The notes under the pieces: model-generated
Seen by the model: the letters and a program-made list of their open reading frames with translations, nothing else
Database searches by the model: none
What the model was told of the DNA's origin: nothing
From: Gordonia sediminis
GTDB lineage: Bacteria; Actinomycetota; Actinomycetes; Mycobacteriales; Mycobacteriaceae
Assembly (NCBI GenBank): GCA_004193205.1
Contig: RZUM01000006.1
Span: forward strand, 62,001-126,000
Direction of reading: 5' to 3'
DNA length: 64,000 nucleotides
In this document: positions 33,660 through 41,674 of the stretch, in pieces
Layout of the letters: every line of letters begins with the position of its first letter
Position numbering within the stretch: the stretch's first letter is position 1
Translations under genes and position numbers: made by a program

Positions 33660-35329
33660 CGCAGTCCTTCCAGAAACGGGGCGAACGGGGGTACTTCCTC
33701 GGGATCGACGTCGATCACGAGACAGTTGGGTCCGGCATCGGAGAACAGTTCGGCACAACAGGTTTCGATGTCGGCTGTGCTGTCTGCGTGCCGGACGACG
33801 AGGTCGGGAAACATGGCGTCGAGTCCGTCGGCGAGCGCCGCCGGCTTGAACCGATTCACCGTCGGCGTGCCCGGAAAATAGAGGTGCTCGCGGGTCACGC
33901 ACATGCCGTGGGCGTCGTTGTTGAGGATGATCAGGGTGAGCGGGGCGGAATGTTCGACGGCGGTGTGGATCTCCATGCCGTGCATGAAGAACGCGCCGTC
34001 CCCGGCGATCACGACGGTGCGGGTGGGGTCCCCCTCGGCCGCACCGCGCACCGCGTTGCCGACGCCGGCGGCGATCCCGTATCCCATACCGCCCATGCCG
34101 AGTGCCACCACGAATCGTTGCAACGGTGAGAACGGCAGATGGTGCAGGGCGGCGGCGCCGACGTTGCCGGCGTCGGCGAAGACCGCACACGGTGCGGGCA
34201 GCTGCGCGCCGATGGTCTCGATCACCGCGCCCAGACTCGGGAATCCGGGCGCCGGCGCCGGGGCCGGCAGGTACCGCAGTGGTGTCGCGGGTCGGCCCAC
34301 GGACGCCTCGAGCCGGGCGGCGACGAATTTCGCCAGCATCCGGACCGATCGGGCGACATCGTCGCCGATGATCTCCGCACAGCCGGAGAACCGCGCTCGG
34401 TGAGAACCGATGTAGGTCACGTCCGCAGAGTGCAGTGCGTCGTCGAGCCCGGCCCGGTCGGTGATCGACATCCGGCATCCGACGGCTACACACACCTGTG
34501 CGGCGCGCACCGCATCGGCTGCGCTGGGGTGACCCATGACGCCGGTCAGTCCGGCGAATCCGGGTTCTGCGGCCATCACGTCCCGCCCGCCGGGTGAGGC
34601 GACCACGCTCGCACCGATCAGGTCGGCGAGTCCGGCGATGGCGGGACCGAGCCGCTGCCAGGAGGCCTCCTCGCCGACCCACAGGCAGACGCGTCCCGAT
34701 GTCGTCGCGGTGGCGGCGATCCGGTCGGCGAGGGCCTCGAGCCGGACGTCGACCGACTCGTCAACCGGGCTGGGCCCCTCGTGGTGGATCACCGCGACCG
34801 GCGACATGGGTGCGGCCTGGATGTTCTTGGGGATCACCAGTGCGGCGGGCAACCCACGATCGAGTGTCGCGAATGCGGTCGCGAGTGCGCCCGCCGCCGA
34901 CTCGGGCGCGGCAATCACCGAACACGAGCCGGTCACCGCGGCCAACAGGCCCACGAGGTCGATGGTGTCCGGCGGGTTCAGCATGTCCTGGAACGCGCCG
35001 TGGCCGGCCAGGGTCGTCGGTGCGCTCCCGATGAGGGCGAGCACCGGGACCCGGCTGTCGTAGGCCTCGGCGAGGGCGGGTACGACGTTCATCGCGCCCC
35101 CACCGGAGGTCGTCATCACGACCCCGGGCCGCCCGGTCAGTCGGGTGGTGCCGTCGGCCATCGCACCCGCCGCGAACTCGTGTTTCGCGACCACGGCGGT
35201 GACGCCGACGGCGTGTGCCGCGGCGTACATGTCCTCGATGTTCGCGCCGTGCACACCGAATACGGTGCGTACGCCACGCTTATGCAACACCCGCATCAGG
35301 TGCCACGCCGTCGACTTCATGCCGGTCAT
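33656..35329 (-). CDS. ThDP-dependent acetolactate-synthase-like enzyme
   Basis: A 557-residue ThDP enzyme of the acetolactate synthase/benzoylformate decarboxylase class. The N-terminal pyrimidine domain has VVAKHEFAAGAMADG, with the catalytic Glu at residue 51, and MTTSGGGAMN. The C-terminal pyrophosphate domain has VIAGDGAFFMHG (GDG 443-445) and IILNND (NN 470-471), the GDG-x24-NN motif. Length and two-domain plan fit a decarboxylase or carboligase making acyloins or aldehydes from 2-oxoacids. Start ATG 35329 has AAGGTGGGG upstream; the longer frame to 35389 has no site. First gene of the four-gene operon; the 108 bp to the divergent kinase gene hold the promoter region. Confidence 0.87.
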   Translation of the reverse strand: MTGMKSTAWHLMRVLHKRGVRTVFGVHGANIEDMYAAAHAVGVTAVVAKHEFAAGAMADGTTRLTGRPGVVMTTSGGGAMNVVPALAEAYDSRVPVLALIGSAPTTLAGHGAFQDMLNPPDTIDLVGLLAAVTGSCSVIAAPESAAGALATAFATLDRGLPAALVIPKNIQAAPMSPVAVIHHEGPSPVDESVDVRLEALADRIAATATTSGRVCLWVGEEASWQRLGPAIAGLADLIGASVVASPGGRDVMAAEPGFAGLTGVMGHPSAADAVRAAQVCVAVGCRMSITDRAGLDDALHSADVTYIGSHRARFSGCAEIIGDDVARSVRMLAKFVAARLEASVGRPATPLRYLPAPAPAPGFPSLGAVIETIGAQLPAPCAVFADAGNVGAAALHHLPFSPLQRFVVALGMGGMGYGIAAGVGNAVRGAAEGDPTRTVVIAGDGAFFMHGMEIHTAVEHSAPLTLIILNNDAHGMCVTREHLYFPGTPTVNRFKPAALADGLDAMFPDLVVRHADSTADIETCCAELFSDAGPNCLVIDVDPEEVPPFAPFLEGLR

Positions 35330-35437
35330 GGGCCCCACCTTGCGCCGGTGCTCCTGAAGGATTGCTGAAAAACCGATCCTCGCCGTCATGCGTTCGTCGG
35401 AATATCATCGTCGGGAGTACCGAAGGGCTGTCTGACC

Positions 35438-36946
35438 ATGATGAACGTGCGGAACATGTTGCCGCGCCTGGTTCGATCGCGCGGCAGCATGCGCATGCAG
35501 GCGACGATCATCGCCGCCGCAGTCGTGACGGTGGCCCTTCTGGTCGGGGGCGCCGCCATGCTCTACATGCTGCGGTCGGCCAACAACGAGGCCATGTACC
35601 AGTCGACGCAGCGCGAGGCCCACCAGGTCGCCGCCACCATCAACCGTGACGGGATCGGCGCCGTCTCACACGACGACCTCATGCCGGGCGCGGGTGCCGA
35701 CATCATCCAGGTCATCGACTCCGGCGGTCAGGTGGTCGCGAGGTCCCCTGGTGCCCCGACGTCTCCGGTCGTGGCCGGGCAACAACCTCCGCAGGTGTAC
35801 CGCTACTTCGACGGCGTCGTCGTCCCAGGGATCGACGCCGAGTTCTGTGCGACCGCTGTCGGCGCCGAGCACGACGGCGCCTACTACACGGTGGTCGCCC
35901 TGCAGCGTTCGTCGGGCCTGCGCCACAGCGAACTGGTCACAGCGACGATGCTGCTGGCGGAGATCCCGATCCTTGTCCTCGTCGCGGCGGCGGCCGTCTA
36001 TCTCCTGGTCGGCCGCTCGCTGCGCCCGGTTTCCCGAATCACCCACCAAGTCAACGACATCACCGCCAAGGACCTGGAGCGACGGGTGCCGGTGCCGGAA
36101 GCCGACGACGAGATCCACACCCTCGCGACGACCATGAACGGCATGCTGGCGCGCCTCGAGAACAGCCGGGAGGCGCAACTCCGCTTCGTGGCGGATGCCT
36201 CGCATGAACTCCGCAGCCCCCTCACGACCGTCGTCGGAATTCTCGGGCTGGCCGACGACACGGACTCCGCCGTGGATCTCGACACCGTCCGCACCATCCT
36301 GCTACCCGAGGCAACGCGAATGCAGGTGATGGTCGACGATCTCCTCACCCTCGCCCGCGCGGACGAGAACGGGCTGCAACTCCATACCGAGGAGATCGAT
36401 CTCGACGACATCGTCACCGCCGAGGTCGCCCGCGTGCGGTCATTGGGGGCGGCTCGAATCCGTGCCCACATCACCCCGATCAGGCTCGTCGGCGACGGCG
36501 ACAAGATCGCACGGGCGCTGCGCAACGTGATCGACAACGCCGTCCGACATGCCCGCTCGATGGTGTCGGTGACGATGCGCACGGACCACGGTTTCGCGTC
36601 GGTGACGGTCGCCGACGACGGTCCCGGAATCCCGCCGGAGGACCGGGCTCTGGTGTTCCGACGATTCGCGCGTATCGACGTGGATCGGCGTAACCAGTTC
36701 GGTGCCGGGCTCGGGCTCGCCATCGTGGCCGAAATCGTCCATGCTCACGGCGGAACCGTCGAGGTCGGCGAGGCCGCCACCGGCGGTGCGGTGGTGACCA
36801 TCAGGCTGCCGCTGAGCGCACCTGTCGCCGCGCCCGAACGACCGCGCGCGTCGGAGACGGAGGTGAGCGAGACGGCCGCGACGCCGGGACGCTCGACGAC
36901 GCGTGGTCGCGGAAGCCCGGACCCTCAGACCTCGCAGAGCCGATAG
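35438..36946 (+). CDS. Two-component sensor histidine kinase
   Basis: A 502-residue membrane sensor. TM1 is about residues 21-45 and TM2 about 167-191, framing a ~120-residue extracytoplasmic domain, then HAMP, HisKA with phospho-acceptor His 256 in FVADASHELRSPLT, and the HATPase domain with NVIDNAVRHA (N box), VADDGPGIPPEDRALVF and NQFGAGLGLAIV. A Ser/Thr/Pro-rich tail follows. Its 3' end overlaps the response regulator gene tail-to-tail by 22 bp, so the pair is convergent rather than in one operon. It is divergent from the biosynthetic operon across 108 bp, which makes that operon a natural target. Confidence 0.93.
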   Translation: MMNVRNMLPRLVRSRGSMRMQATIIAAAVVTVALLVGGAAMLYMLRSANNEAMYQSTQREAHQVAATINRDGIGAVSHDDLMPGAGADIIQVIDSGGQVVARSPGAPTSPVVAGQQPPQVYRYFDGVVVPGIDAEFCATAVGAEHDGAYYTVVALQRSSGLRHSELVTATMLLAEIPILVLVAAAAVYLLVGRSLRPVSRITHQVNDITAKDLERRVPVPEADDEIHTLATTMNGMLARLENSREAQLRFVADASHELRSPLTTVVGILGLADDTDSAVDLDTVRTILLPEATRMQVMVDDLLTLARADENGLQLHTEEIDLDDIVTAEVARVRSLGAARIRAHITPIRLVGDGDKIARALRNVIDNAVRHARSMVSVTMRTDHGFASVTVADDGPGIPPEDRALVFRRFARIDVDRRNQFGAGLGLAIVAEIVHAHGGTVEVGEAATGGAVVTIRLPLSAPVAAPERPRASETEVSETAATPGRSTTRGRGSPDPQTSQSR

Positions 36947-37596
36947 CCCGCGCCCCGCACCGTTTCGATCGAATGCACCCCGAACGGGTCGTCGATGCGC
37001 TTGCGCAGATATCGGATGTAGACCTCCACGATGTTCTCGTCCCCCTCGTAGTTCTCGTCCCAGATCGAACGCAGAATCAACGTCTTGGACACGACGGTGC
37101 CCTTGTTGCGGATGAGGAACTCCAACAACGCGAACTCGCGAGGCGTCAGGGTGACCGGTGTGTCGCCACGGGCGACCCTGCGCTCGGCGGGGTCGAGCGT
37201 GAGGCTGCCGGCGGTGAGCACCGCCGGTCGCTCACGTTCGCCGCGGCGCAGCACCGCGCGGAGATGAGCCTTGAGCACCACCACGGAGAAGGGTTTGACC
37301 AGATAGTCGTCGGCGCCGCAGTCGAGGGCCTCGGCCTGGTCGTACTCGCCGTCCTTGGCGCTCAGCATCACCACCGGCGTCCAGATCTCGCGCCGCCGCA
37401 TCTCCTCGATGACGCGGTATCCGTTGAGTTTGGGCAGCATGATGTCGAGCACCACCGCATCGAACGGCTCTTCGGTCACCCGCCACAGACCCTCCGCGCC
37501 GTCAGCGGCCACGACGACACTCCAGCCCTCGCTGGCCAGGACCCGACGGACCGTCTCGGCCGCACGCACATCGTCGTCGACCACCAGCACTCTCAC
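36925..37596 (-). CDS. OmpR-family response regulator
   Basis: A 223-residue regulator with a receiver domain (VLVVDDDVRAAE, acceptor Asp at about residue 51 in AVVLDIMLPKLNGY, Lys in YLVKPFS) and a winged-helix DNA-binding domain (LTPREFALLEFLIRNKGTVVSK, YIRYLRKRID, VRGAGYRLCEV). GTG 37596 is chosen because GAGG lies 5 nt upstream and the receiver begins immediately; ATG 37626 is an alternative. The stop lies inside the kinase gene's 3' end (36925-36946 overlap), a convergent arrangement that could link the two levels by antisense transcription. Confidence 0.93.
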   Translation of the reverse strand: MRVLVVDDDVRAAETVRRVLASEGWSVVVAADGAEGLWRVTEEPFDAVVLDIMLPKLNGYRVIEEMRRREIWTPVVMLSAKDGEYDQAEALDCGADDYLVKPFSVVVLKAHLRAVLRRGERERPAVLTAGSLTLDPAERRVARGDTPVTLTPREFALLEFLIRNKGTVVSKTLILRSIWDENYEGDENIVEVYIRYLRKRIDDPFGVHSIETVRGAGYRLCEV

Positions 37597-37796
37597 GGCC
37601 ACCTCGTTCACGTCGGACGGCCTCATGCAAGCCCGACGCGATGACACAGCGATAGGGCCGCGACGAGAATCCGCACTCTTCACCCATCCGACCCAGCTCT
37701 GACCCTACGCCCTGTGCGACGCCGGTGCGGTTTCGCCTGATCCGCGCCGTTACGTCAAAACGAGACCCGACGTTCTCGGATTCTCCGCGTGCTGGT

Positions 37797-38684
37797 CTAC
37801 TTCAGCAGCCGCGACATCCGACGGTCGGCGAGCACCTTGCCGCCGGTCTGACACGTCGGGCAGTACTGGAACGATCGGTCGGCGAAGGAGACCTCACGGA
37901 CCGTGTCGCCGCAGACCGGGCACGGCAGACCCGTTCGGGCGTGTACCCGCAACCCGGTCCGCTTCTCCGATTTGAGCCGCGCCACCTCCTGCCCCTCCAG
38001 CCGGCTCGTCGCGTCGGCGAGCACCGACCTCGTGGCGTCGTACAGGATGTCCACCTGCTCCGAGTTCAACGTCTTGGCCGACGCGAACGGCGAGAGCTTG
38101 GCGGTGTGCAGGATCTCGTCGGAGTACGCGTTACCAATCCCCGCGATCGTGCGCTGATCGGTGAGGACGTTCTTGATCCGGCCGGAGCTGCCGGCGAGCA
38201 GGTCTCCGAACTCCGCCCGTGTCAGTGCGAGCACGTCCGGGCCGAGCGTGGCGATGCGGTCGACGTCGGTCACGTCGCGCGCGACCCACACGGCGAGCCG
38301 TTTCTGTGTGCCTGCCTCGGTGACGTCGAACCCTTCTCCCGGCAAACCGCAGTGCACTCGCAGCGCGATCGGCCCCTTACCCCCGGGTCTCGGCGGGGTC
38401 TGGGAGAGCTGATCGCTCCAGCGGAGCCAACCCGCGCGGGAGAGGTGGATGACCAGGTTGATCACCGACTCCGATCCATCCGACGTACCGGGCACGGTTC
38501 GGATGATCAGGTACTTGCCGATCCGGCCGACCGATTCGACGACGCGGCCGGCGAGTGCGGTGTAGGGCGGATCCGCCGTCTTCAGCACCGCCAACGACGC
38601 CACGTCGACACGCCGGATCGCGAATCCGGCCGCTCGAGAGTCGATGTACTCGGCGATCGCCGCCACCTCGGGAAGCTCGGGCAT
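37797..38684 (-). CDS. Fpg/Nei family DNA glycosylase
   Basis: A 295-residue bifunctional base-excision glycosylase. After Met removal the N-terminal PELPEV supplies the catalytic Pro and Glu. The H2TH region is NVLTDQRTIAGIGNAYSDEIL, and the C-terminal zinc finger is CPVCGDTVREVSF...CPTCQTGGK, with the intercalating Arg nearby. DNA repair of oxidised bases. It matches the Rv0944 neighbourhood but is full length. ATG 38684 overlaps the 5' region of the divergent CysQ-like gene, so the two share a very short promoter region. Confidence 0.9.
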   Translation of the reverse strand: MPELPEVAAIAEYIDSRAAGFAIRRVDVASLAVLKTADPPYTALAGRVVESVGRIGKYLIIRTVPGTSDGSESVINLVIHLSRAGWLRWSDQLSQTPPRPGGKGPIALRVHCGLPGEGFDVTEAGTQKRLAVWVARDVTDVDRIATLGPDVLALTRAEFGDLLAGSSGRIKNVLTDQRTIAGIGNAYSDEILHTAKLSPFASAKTLNSEQVDILYDATRSVLADATSRLEGQEVARLKSEKRTGLRVHARTGLPCPVCGDTVREVSFADRSFQYCPTCQTGGKVLADRRMSRLLK

Positions 38685-38709
38685 GTCTCCAGTGTGCTCT
38701 AGTAAGGAG

Positions 38710-39450
38710 ATGATCTCCCGCCATTCCGATGCCGACCTGGCGGCGCATATCGCAGACGGTGCGGGGCAGATTCTGCTCGGGGTGCGGCATGGCGGGCTGC
38801 TGAGCGGCCGGCACCTCGGCGACGTGGGCGATGCGATGGCGCAGGCGTGGATCTCCAATGTGCTGGTCCGCCATCGCCCGCATGACGCGGTGCTCTCCGA
38901 GGAGGGCGCTGACATCGGTGACCGGTCTTCGTCGGATCGGGTGTGGATCATCGATCCGCTCGACGGCACCAGCGAGTTCGCGTCCGGGACGGCGGACTGG
39001 GCGGTGCACGTCGCGCTGACCGAGGGTGGCGCGGTCACCACCGCGGCGGTATCGCTGCCCGCCGTCGGCGAGCTGTTCCGCAGCGACACCGTCGACCCGC
39101 CGGATACGCCGCTCACCGGGAGGATGGCCGCCTCCCGCTACGGCGGATCGTACGAGAGTGCGTGGGTGTCGCGGCGGTTGTCGCTGAACATGATCGGCAT
39201 CGGGTCCGCCGGTGCCAAGGCGATGGCCGTCGTGCGCGGCGACGTCGACGCCTACGTGCATGCGGGCGGTCAATACGAATGGGACAACTGCGCGCCCGTC
39301 GGTGTCGCGCTCTCGGCGGGTCTGCACTGCAGTCGGCTCGACGGCTCGCCGATCGTCTACAACCAGCCGCAGCCCTACATGCCCGACTTCGTCATCTGCC
39401 GCACCGAGATCCGTGACGACCTGCTCACCGCGCTCGACGAGATCTGGTGA
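38710..39450 (+). CDS. cysQ: Inositol-phosphatase-family enzyme, CysQ-like 3'(2'),5'-bisphosphate nucleotidase
   Basis: About 246 residues. Metal-binding motifs are VLSEEGAD (Glu pair), WIIDPLDGTSEFASG (DPLDGT) and YEWDNCAPVGVAL (WDxxA/P). The layout equals mycobacterial CysQ (Rv2131c), which hydrolyses PAP/PAPS in sulfate assimilation. Start is uncertain: ATG 38710 follows GGAG with no spacing, while in-frame ATG 38683 and GTG 38692 lie upstream and overlap the divergent glycosylase start. The length from 38710 matches the family core. Confidence 0.85.
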   Translation: MISRHSDADLAAHIADGAGQILLGVRHGGLLSGRHLGDVGDAMAQAWISNVLVRHRPHDAVLSEEGADIGDRSSSDRVWIIDPLDGTSEFASGTADWAVHVALTEGGAVTTAAVSLPAVGELFRSDTVDPPDTPLTGRMAASRYGGSYESAWVSRRLSLNMIGIGSAGAKAMAVVRGDVDAYVHAGGQYEWDNCAPVGVALSAGLHCSRLDGSPIVYNQPQPYMPDFVICRTEIRDDLLTALDEIW

Positions 39451-39471
39451 AGCGCCGGGCGGCGTTGTGCC

Positions 39472-39508
39472 CCGCGTTCCGCGGAACGCCGTCGACCTGC
39501 CCGGCGAA
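39472..39508. repeat. Dispersed palindromic repeat, copy 2
   Basis: Same orientation and same core as 30861-30896: GCGTTCCGCGGAACGC at 39474-39489, then GTCGACC and GGCGAA with a 1-nt indel. It lies in the 82 bp between cysQ and cobF. Confidence 0.65.
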
Positions 39509-39532
39509 CCCGTCGACGACCAACTCGTCGGG

Positions 39533-40291
39533 TCAGTGCATCTTTCGCAGCAGATAGATGTCCATGATCCAGCCGATCCGCCGTCGTGCCTCCTCGCGGG
39601 CGGCCGCGATCTGCTCACCGACGTCGGCGACCCGACCGCTGATCAGGATCTCGTCGTCGGTGCCCACATAGGCCCCCCACCAGATGTGGTCGTCGGGACG
39701 GGCGGTTCGGCGGAAGGCGAGATCGCCGTCGAGCATGACGATCTGATTTGCGTCGGCCCCGTGCGGTGTGTCGGCGAGCCGGCGACCGGTGGTGATGTGG
39801 ATGGGTTCGCCGACTCGGTTCGCCGTGATCCGGTGCGCCGCGGTCAGCGCGCTCGCACTGGTCACGCCCGGGATGACCTCGATCTCGAGGTCGAGATCGG
39901 GTTGAGCAGACAGGTCGTCGACGACCCGTAGTGTGCTGTCGTAGAGCGCAGGGTCGCCCCACACCAGGAAGGCCGCGACCCCCCCGGTGGGGAGCTCGGT
40001 GCGCAGTGCGTCGGTGAACATGGCCGCCCGCGCGGCGTGCCATCGGGCCACCTCGGAGTGGTAGTCATAGGGGTTGCGGTCGCGTGGCGGATCAGCGACC
40101 TCGACCACGCGATGTCCTGCGGGCGCATACCGGGACAGGATCTCGTGACGCAAGGCGGCCAGCGACTGCTTCTCGCTACCCTTGTCCAACAGCAGGAACA
40201 CGTCGACGTCGGCGAACGCATCGATCGCCTGCAGGGTGATCTGGCGGGGATTGCCCGGGCCGATCCCGATGACCCGTAGCGTGATTCGCAT
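39533..40291 (-). CDS. cobF: Precorrin-6A synthase (deacetylating) CobF
   Basis: A 252-residue SAM-dependent methyltransferase of the aerobic cobalamin pathway. CobF methylates C1 of precorrin-5 and releases acetate. The N-terminal VIGIGPGNPRQITLQAI is the corrin methyltransferase glycine-rich start, followed by VFLLLDKGSEKQSL, VWGDPALYDST, VIPGVTSASALTAAH and MLDGDLAF. The length fits CobF. It stands apart from other cob genes in this window, 7 bp upstream of nothing related but 8 bp downstream of an SDR gene on the same strand. A cobalamin riboswitch-controlled Co/Ni transporter lies 10 kb away. Confidence 0.9.
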   Translation of the reverse strand: MRITLRVIGIGPGNPRQITLQAIDAFADVDVFLLLDKGSEKQSLAALRHEILSRYAPAGHRVVEVADPPRDRNPYDYHSEVARWHAARAAMFTDALRTELPTGGVAAFLVWGDPALYDSTLRVVDDLSAQPDLDLEIEVIPGVTSASALTAAHRITANRVGEPIHITTGRRLADTPHGADANQIVMLDGDLAFRRTARPDDHIWWGAYVGTDDEILISGRVADVGEQIAAAREEARRRIGWIMDIYLLRKMH

Positions 40292-40298
40292 CGTCTGC

Positions 40299-41120
40299 TC
40301 AGCTCTTGACCCGGGACAGGCCGTGGATGCGCGCGGTCATGTCGAGGATGACCTGACGCGGCATCAGGCGCTGCAGGGCGAAGACCAGACCTGCCCGGTT
40401 TCCCTTGGCGTAGAAGGGTTTGGGGTGTTCGGCGAGTGCCGCGTCGACGATGACGGTGGCCATCGTGGCCGCGTCGATCCCGGACTCCTCGTTGTGCCGC
40501 GTGGCGGCCGCGAGCGTCTCGTACTCGCCCCGGTACGGCGAGTCGGCGCCGATGTGGATGCTGCGCCGATCGCCGATCCCCGTCGCGATCGTGCCCGGCT
40601 CGACCGAGATCATCCGGATCCCGTAGGGCGCGACCTCGCGGCGGGTGGCCAGCGCGAAGGCCTTGAGGGCCGATTTCGTTGCGGCATAGTTGGATCGGAA
40701 GGCGACCGGGAAGCTCGACAGCATGGACCCGACCATCACGACGGTCCCGCTGTGACGCGCACGCATGCCCGGCAGCACCGCCTTGGTCAGGGCCACCGGC
40801 CCGAAGACGTTGGTGCGGAAGAGGTTCTCGATCTCTTCGATCGGCGTGTCCTCGAGGGCGCCGGCCTGACTCTCCCCCGCGTTGTTGATCAGGATGTCGA
40901 CGGCGCCGACCTCGGCGACGCAGGCAGTCGCGGTCTGGTAATCGGCGTTGTCGAGGTGCACATACCGCACCCCGGGAATCGGGTCGGCCACCGTCTCGGG
41001 ATGCCGACTCGTCCCGTAAACGGTGTGGCCGCGTTCGAGGAACTGACGCGCCACCTCGGCGCCGATCCCGCTCGATGCACCCGTGACCAACACGACCTTG
41101 GACCCCGCTGCAGCGCTCAT
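40299..41120 (-). CDS. Short-chain dehydrogenase/reductase
   Basis: A 273-residue classical SDR. Cofactor site VLVTGASSGIGAEVARQF, NNAGES motif, catalytic Ser in VVMVGSMLSSFPV and Tyr-x-x-x-Lys in SNYAATKSALKAF. The C-terminal part (KPFYAKGNRAGLVFALQRL) is membrane-prone and typical of actinobacterial lipid- or retinol-like SDRs. ATG 41120 is the only start before the Rossmann motif. It precedes cobF by 7 bp and may be co-transcribed, but no functional link is known. Confidence 0.87.
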   Translation of the reverse strand: MSAAAGSKVVLVTGASSGIGAEVARQFLERGHTVYGTSRHPETVADPIPGVRYVHLDNADYQTATACVAEVGAVDILINNAGESQAGALEDTPIEEIENLFRTNVFGPVALTKAVLPGMRARHSGTVVMVGSMLSSFPVAFRSNYAATKSALKAFALATRREVAPYGIRMISVEPGTIATGIGDRRSIHIGADSPYRGEYETLAAATRHNEESGIDAATMATVIVDAALAEHPKPFYAKGNRAGLVFALQRLMPRQVILDMTARIHGLSRVKS

Positions 41121-41137
41121 GCAGATACGGTAGCGCG

Positions 41138-41256
41138 CCGTCGACCGTGTGCGTCCCCCCGTCGACCGTGCGCACACCATCGTCGAGCTGCGTCGGTATG
41201 CACGATCGACGCCCGGATGCGCGCACGGTCAACGATCTGGTGCGCACGCTCGACGG
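41138..41256. repeat. Degenerate direct and inverted repeats of CGTCGACCGTGCGCAC
   Basis: Direct copies CCGTCGACCGTG(T/C)GC at 41138 and 41159, an inverted copy GCGCACGGTC at 41221 and a further related inverted copy GTGCGCACGCTCGACGG at 41240-41256. They occupy the space between the SDR start and the tRNA. Function unknown. Confidence 0.45.
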
Positions 41257-41259
41257 TGT

Positions 41260-41335
41260 TGGTGCTCCCGGCAGGATTCGAACCTGCGACACCGGCTTTA
41301 GGAGAGCCGTGCTCTATCCCCTGAGCTACGAGAGC
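41260..41335 (-). tRNA. tRNA-Arg(CCT)
   Basis: Complete cloverleaf on the minus strand. Acceptor GCTCTCG pairs with CGGGAGC, D arm GCTCAGGGGATAGAGC, anticodon stem CGGCT/AGCCG with loop CTCCTAA (anticodon CCT, reading AGG), T arm GCAGG-TTCGAAT-CCTGC, and an encoded CCA. No integrase or attachment repeat is seen next to it, although this is a common integration target. Confidence 0.95.
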
Positions 41336-41542
41336 GGGACTGGCGGATCTCGTGGCCAAATCTCCCGGTCAGACGGGTTTGGCCACGACGATCACGACAA
41401 TCACGGTCTGACGGAACCAAGGTGGCGTCGATCAGACGTCCCGAAGTCTACGGCACCGACCGACGAATAGTTCAGGGTGGTTTGCCGCGCTCGCCGATGC
41501 ATTTGGGCACGAAACGGTCACGCGCGTCGGATAGCTTCGTCG

Positions 41543-41590
41543 GGAGCACAGGAGCACAGGAGCACAGGAGCACAGGAGCACAGGAGCACA
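41543..41590. repeat. Six perfect copies of the 8-bp unit GGAGCACA
   Basis: Uninterrupted tandem repeat ending 84 bp upstream of the IclR gene start. Slippage would change spacing by 8 bp. Between 41336 and 41674 nothing else is recognised. Confidence 0.85.
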
Positions 41591-41674
41591 GACTGGCCGG
41601 AAGCGGCTTCGACGGCCTGACCCCGCGTTATCGTGGCGGGTGGATGATCGGCGACGGAAGATCGGACGGGATGG

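Noticed and set aside
41260-41335. Integrated element at tRNA-Arg.
   Set aside because: No integrase, no 3'-end duplication of the tRNA, and neighbours are ordinary metabolic or regulatory genes.
41543-41590. CRISPR or coding repeat from GGAGCACA units.
   Set aside because: Repeat length 8 bp without spacers; the frame across it (STGAQEHR repeats) has no supporting start or homology.
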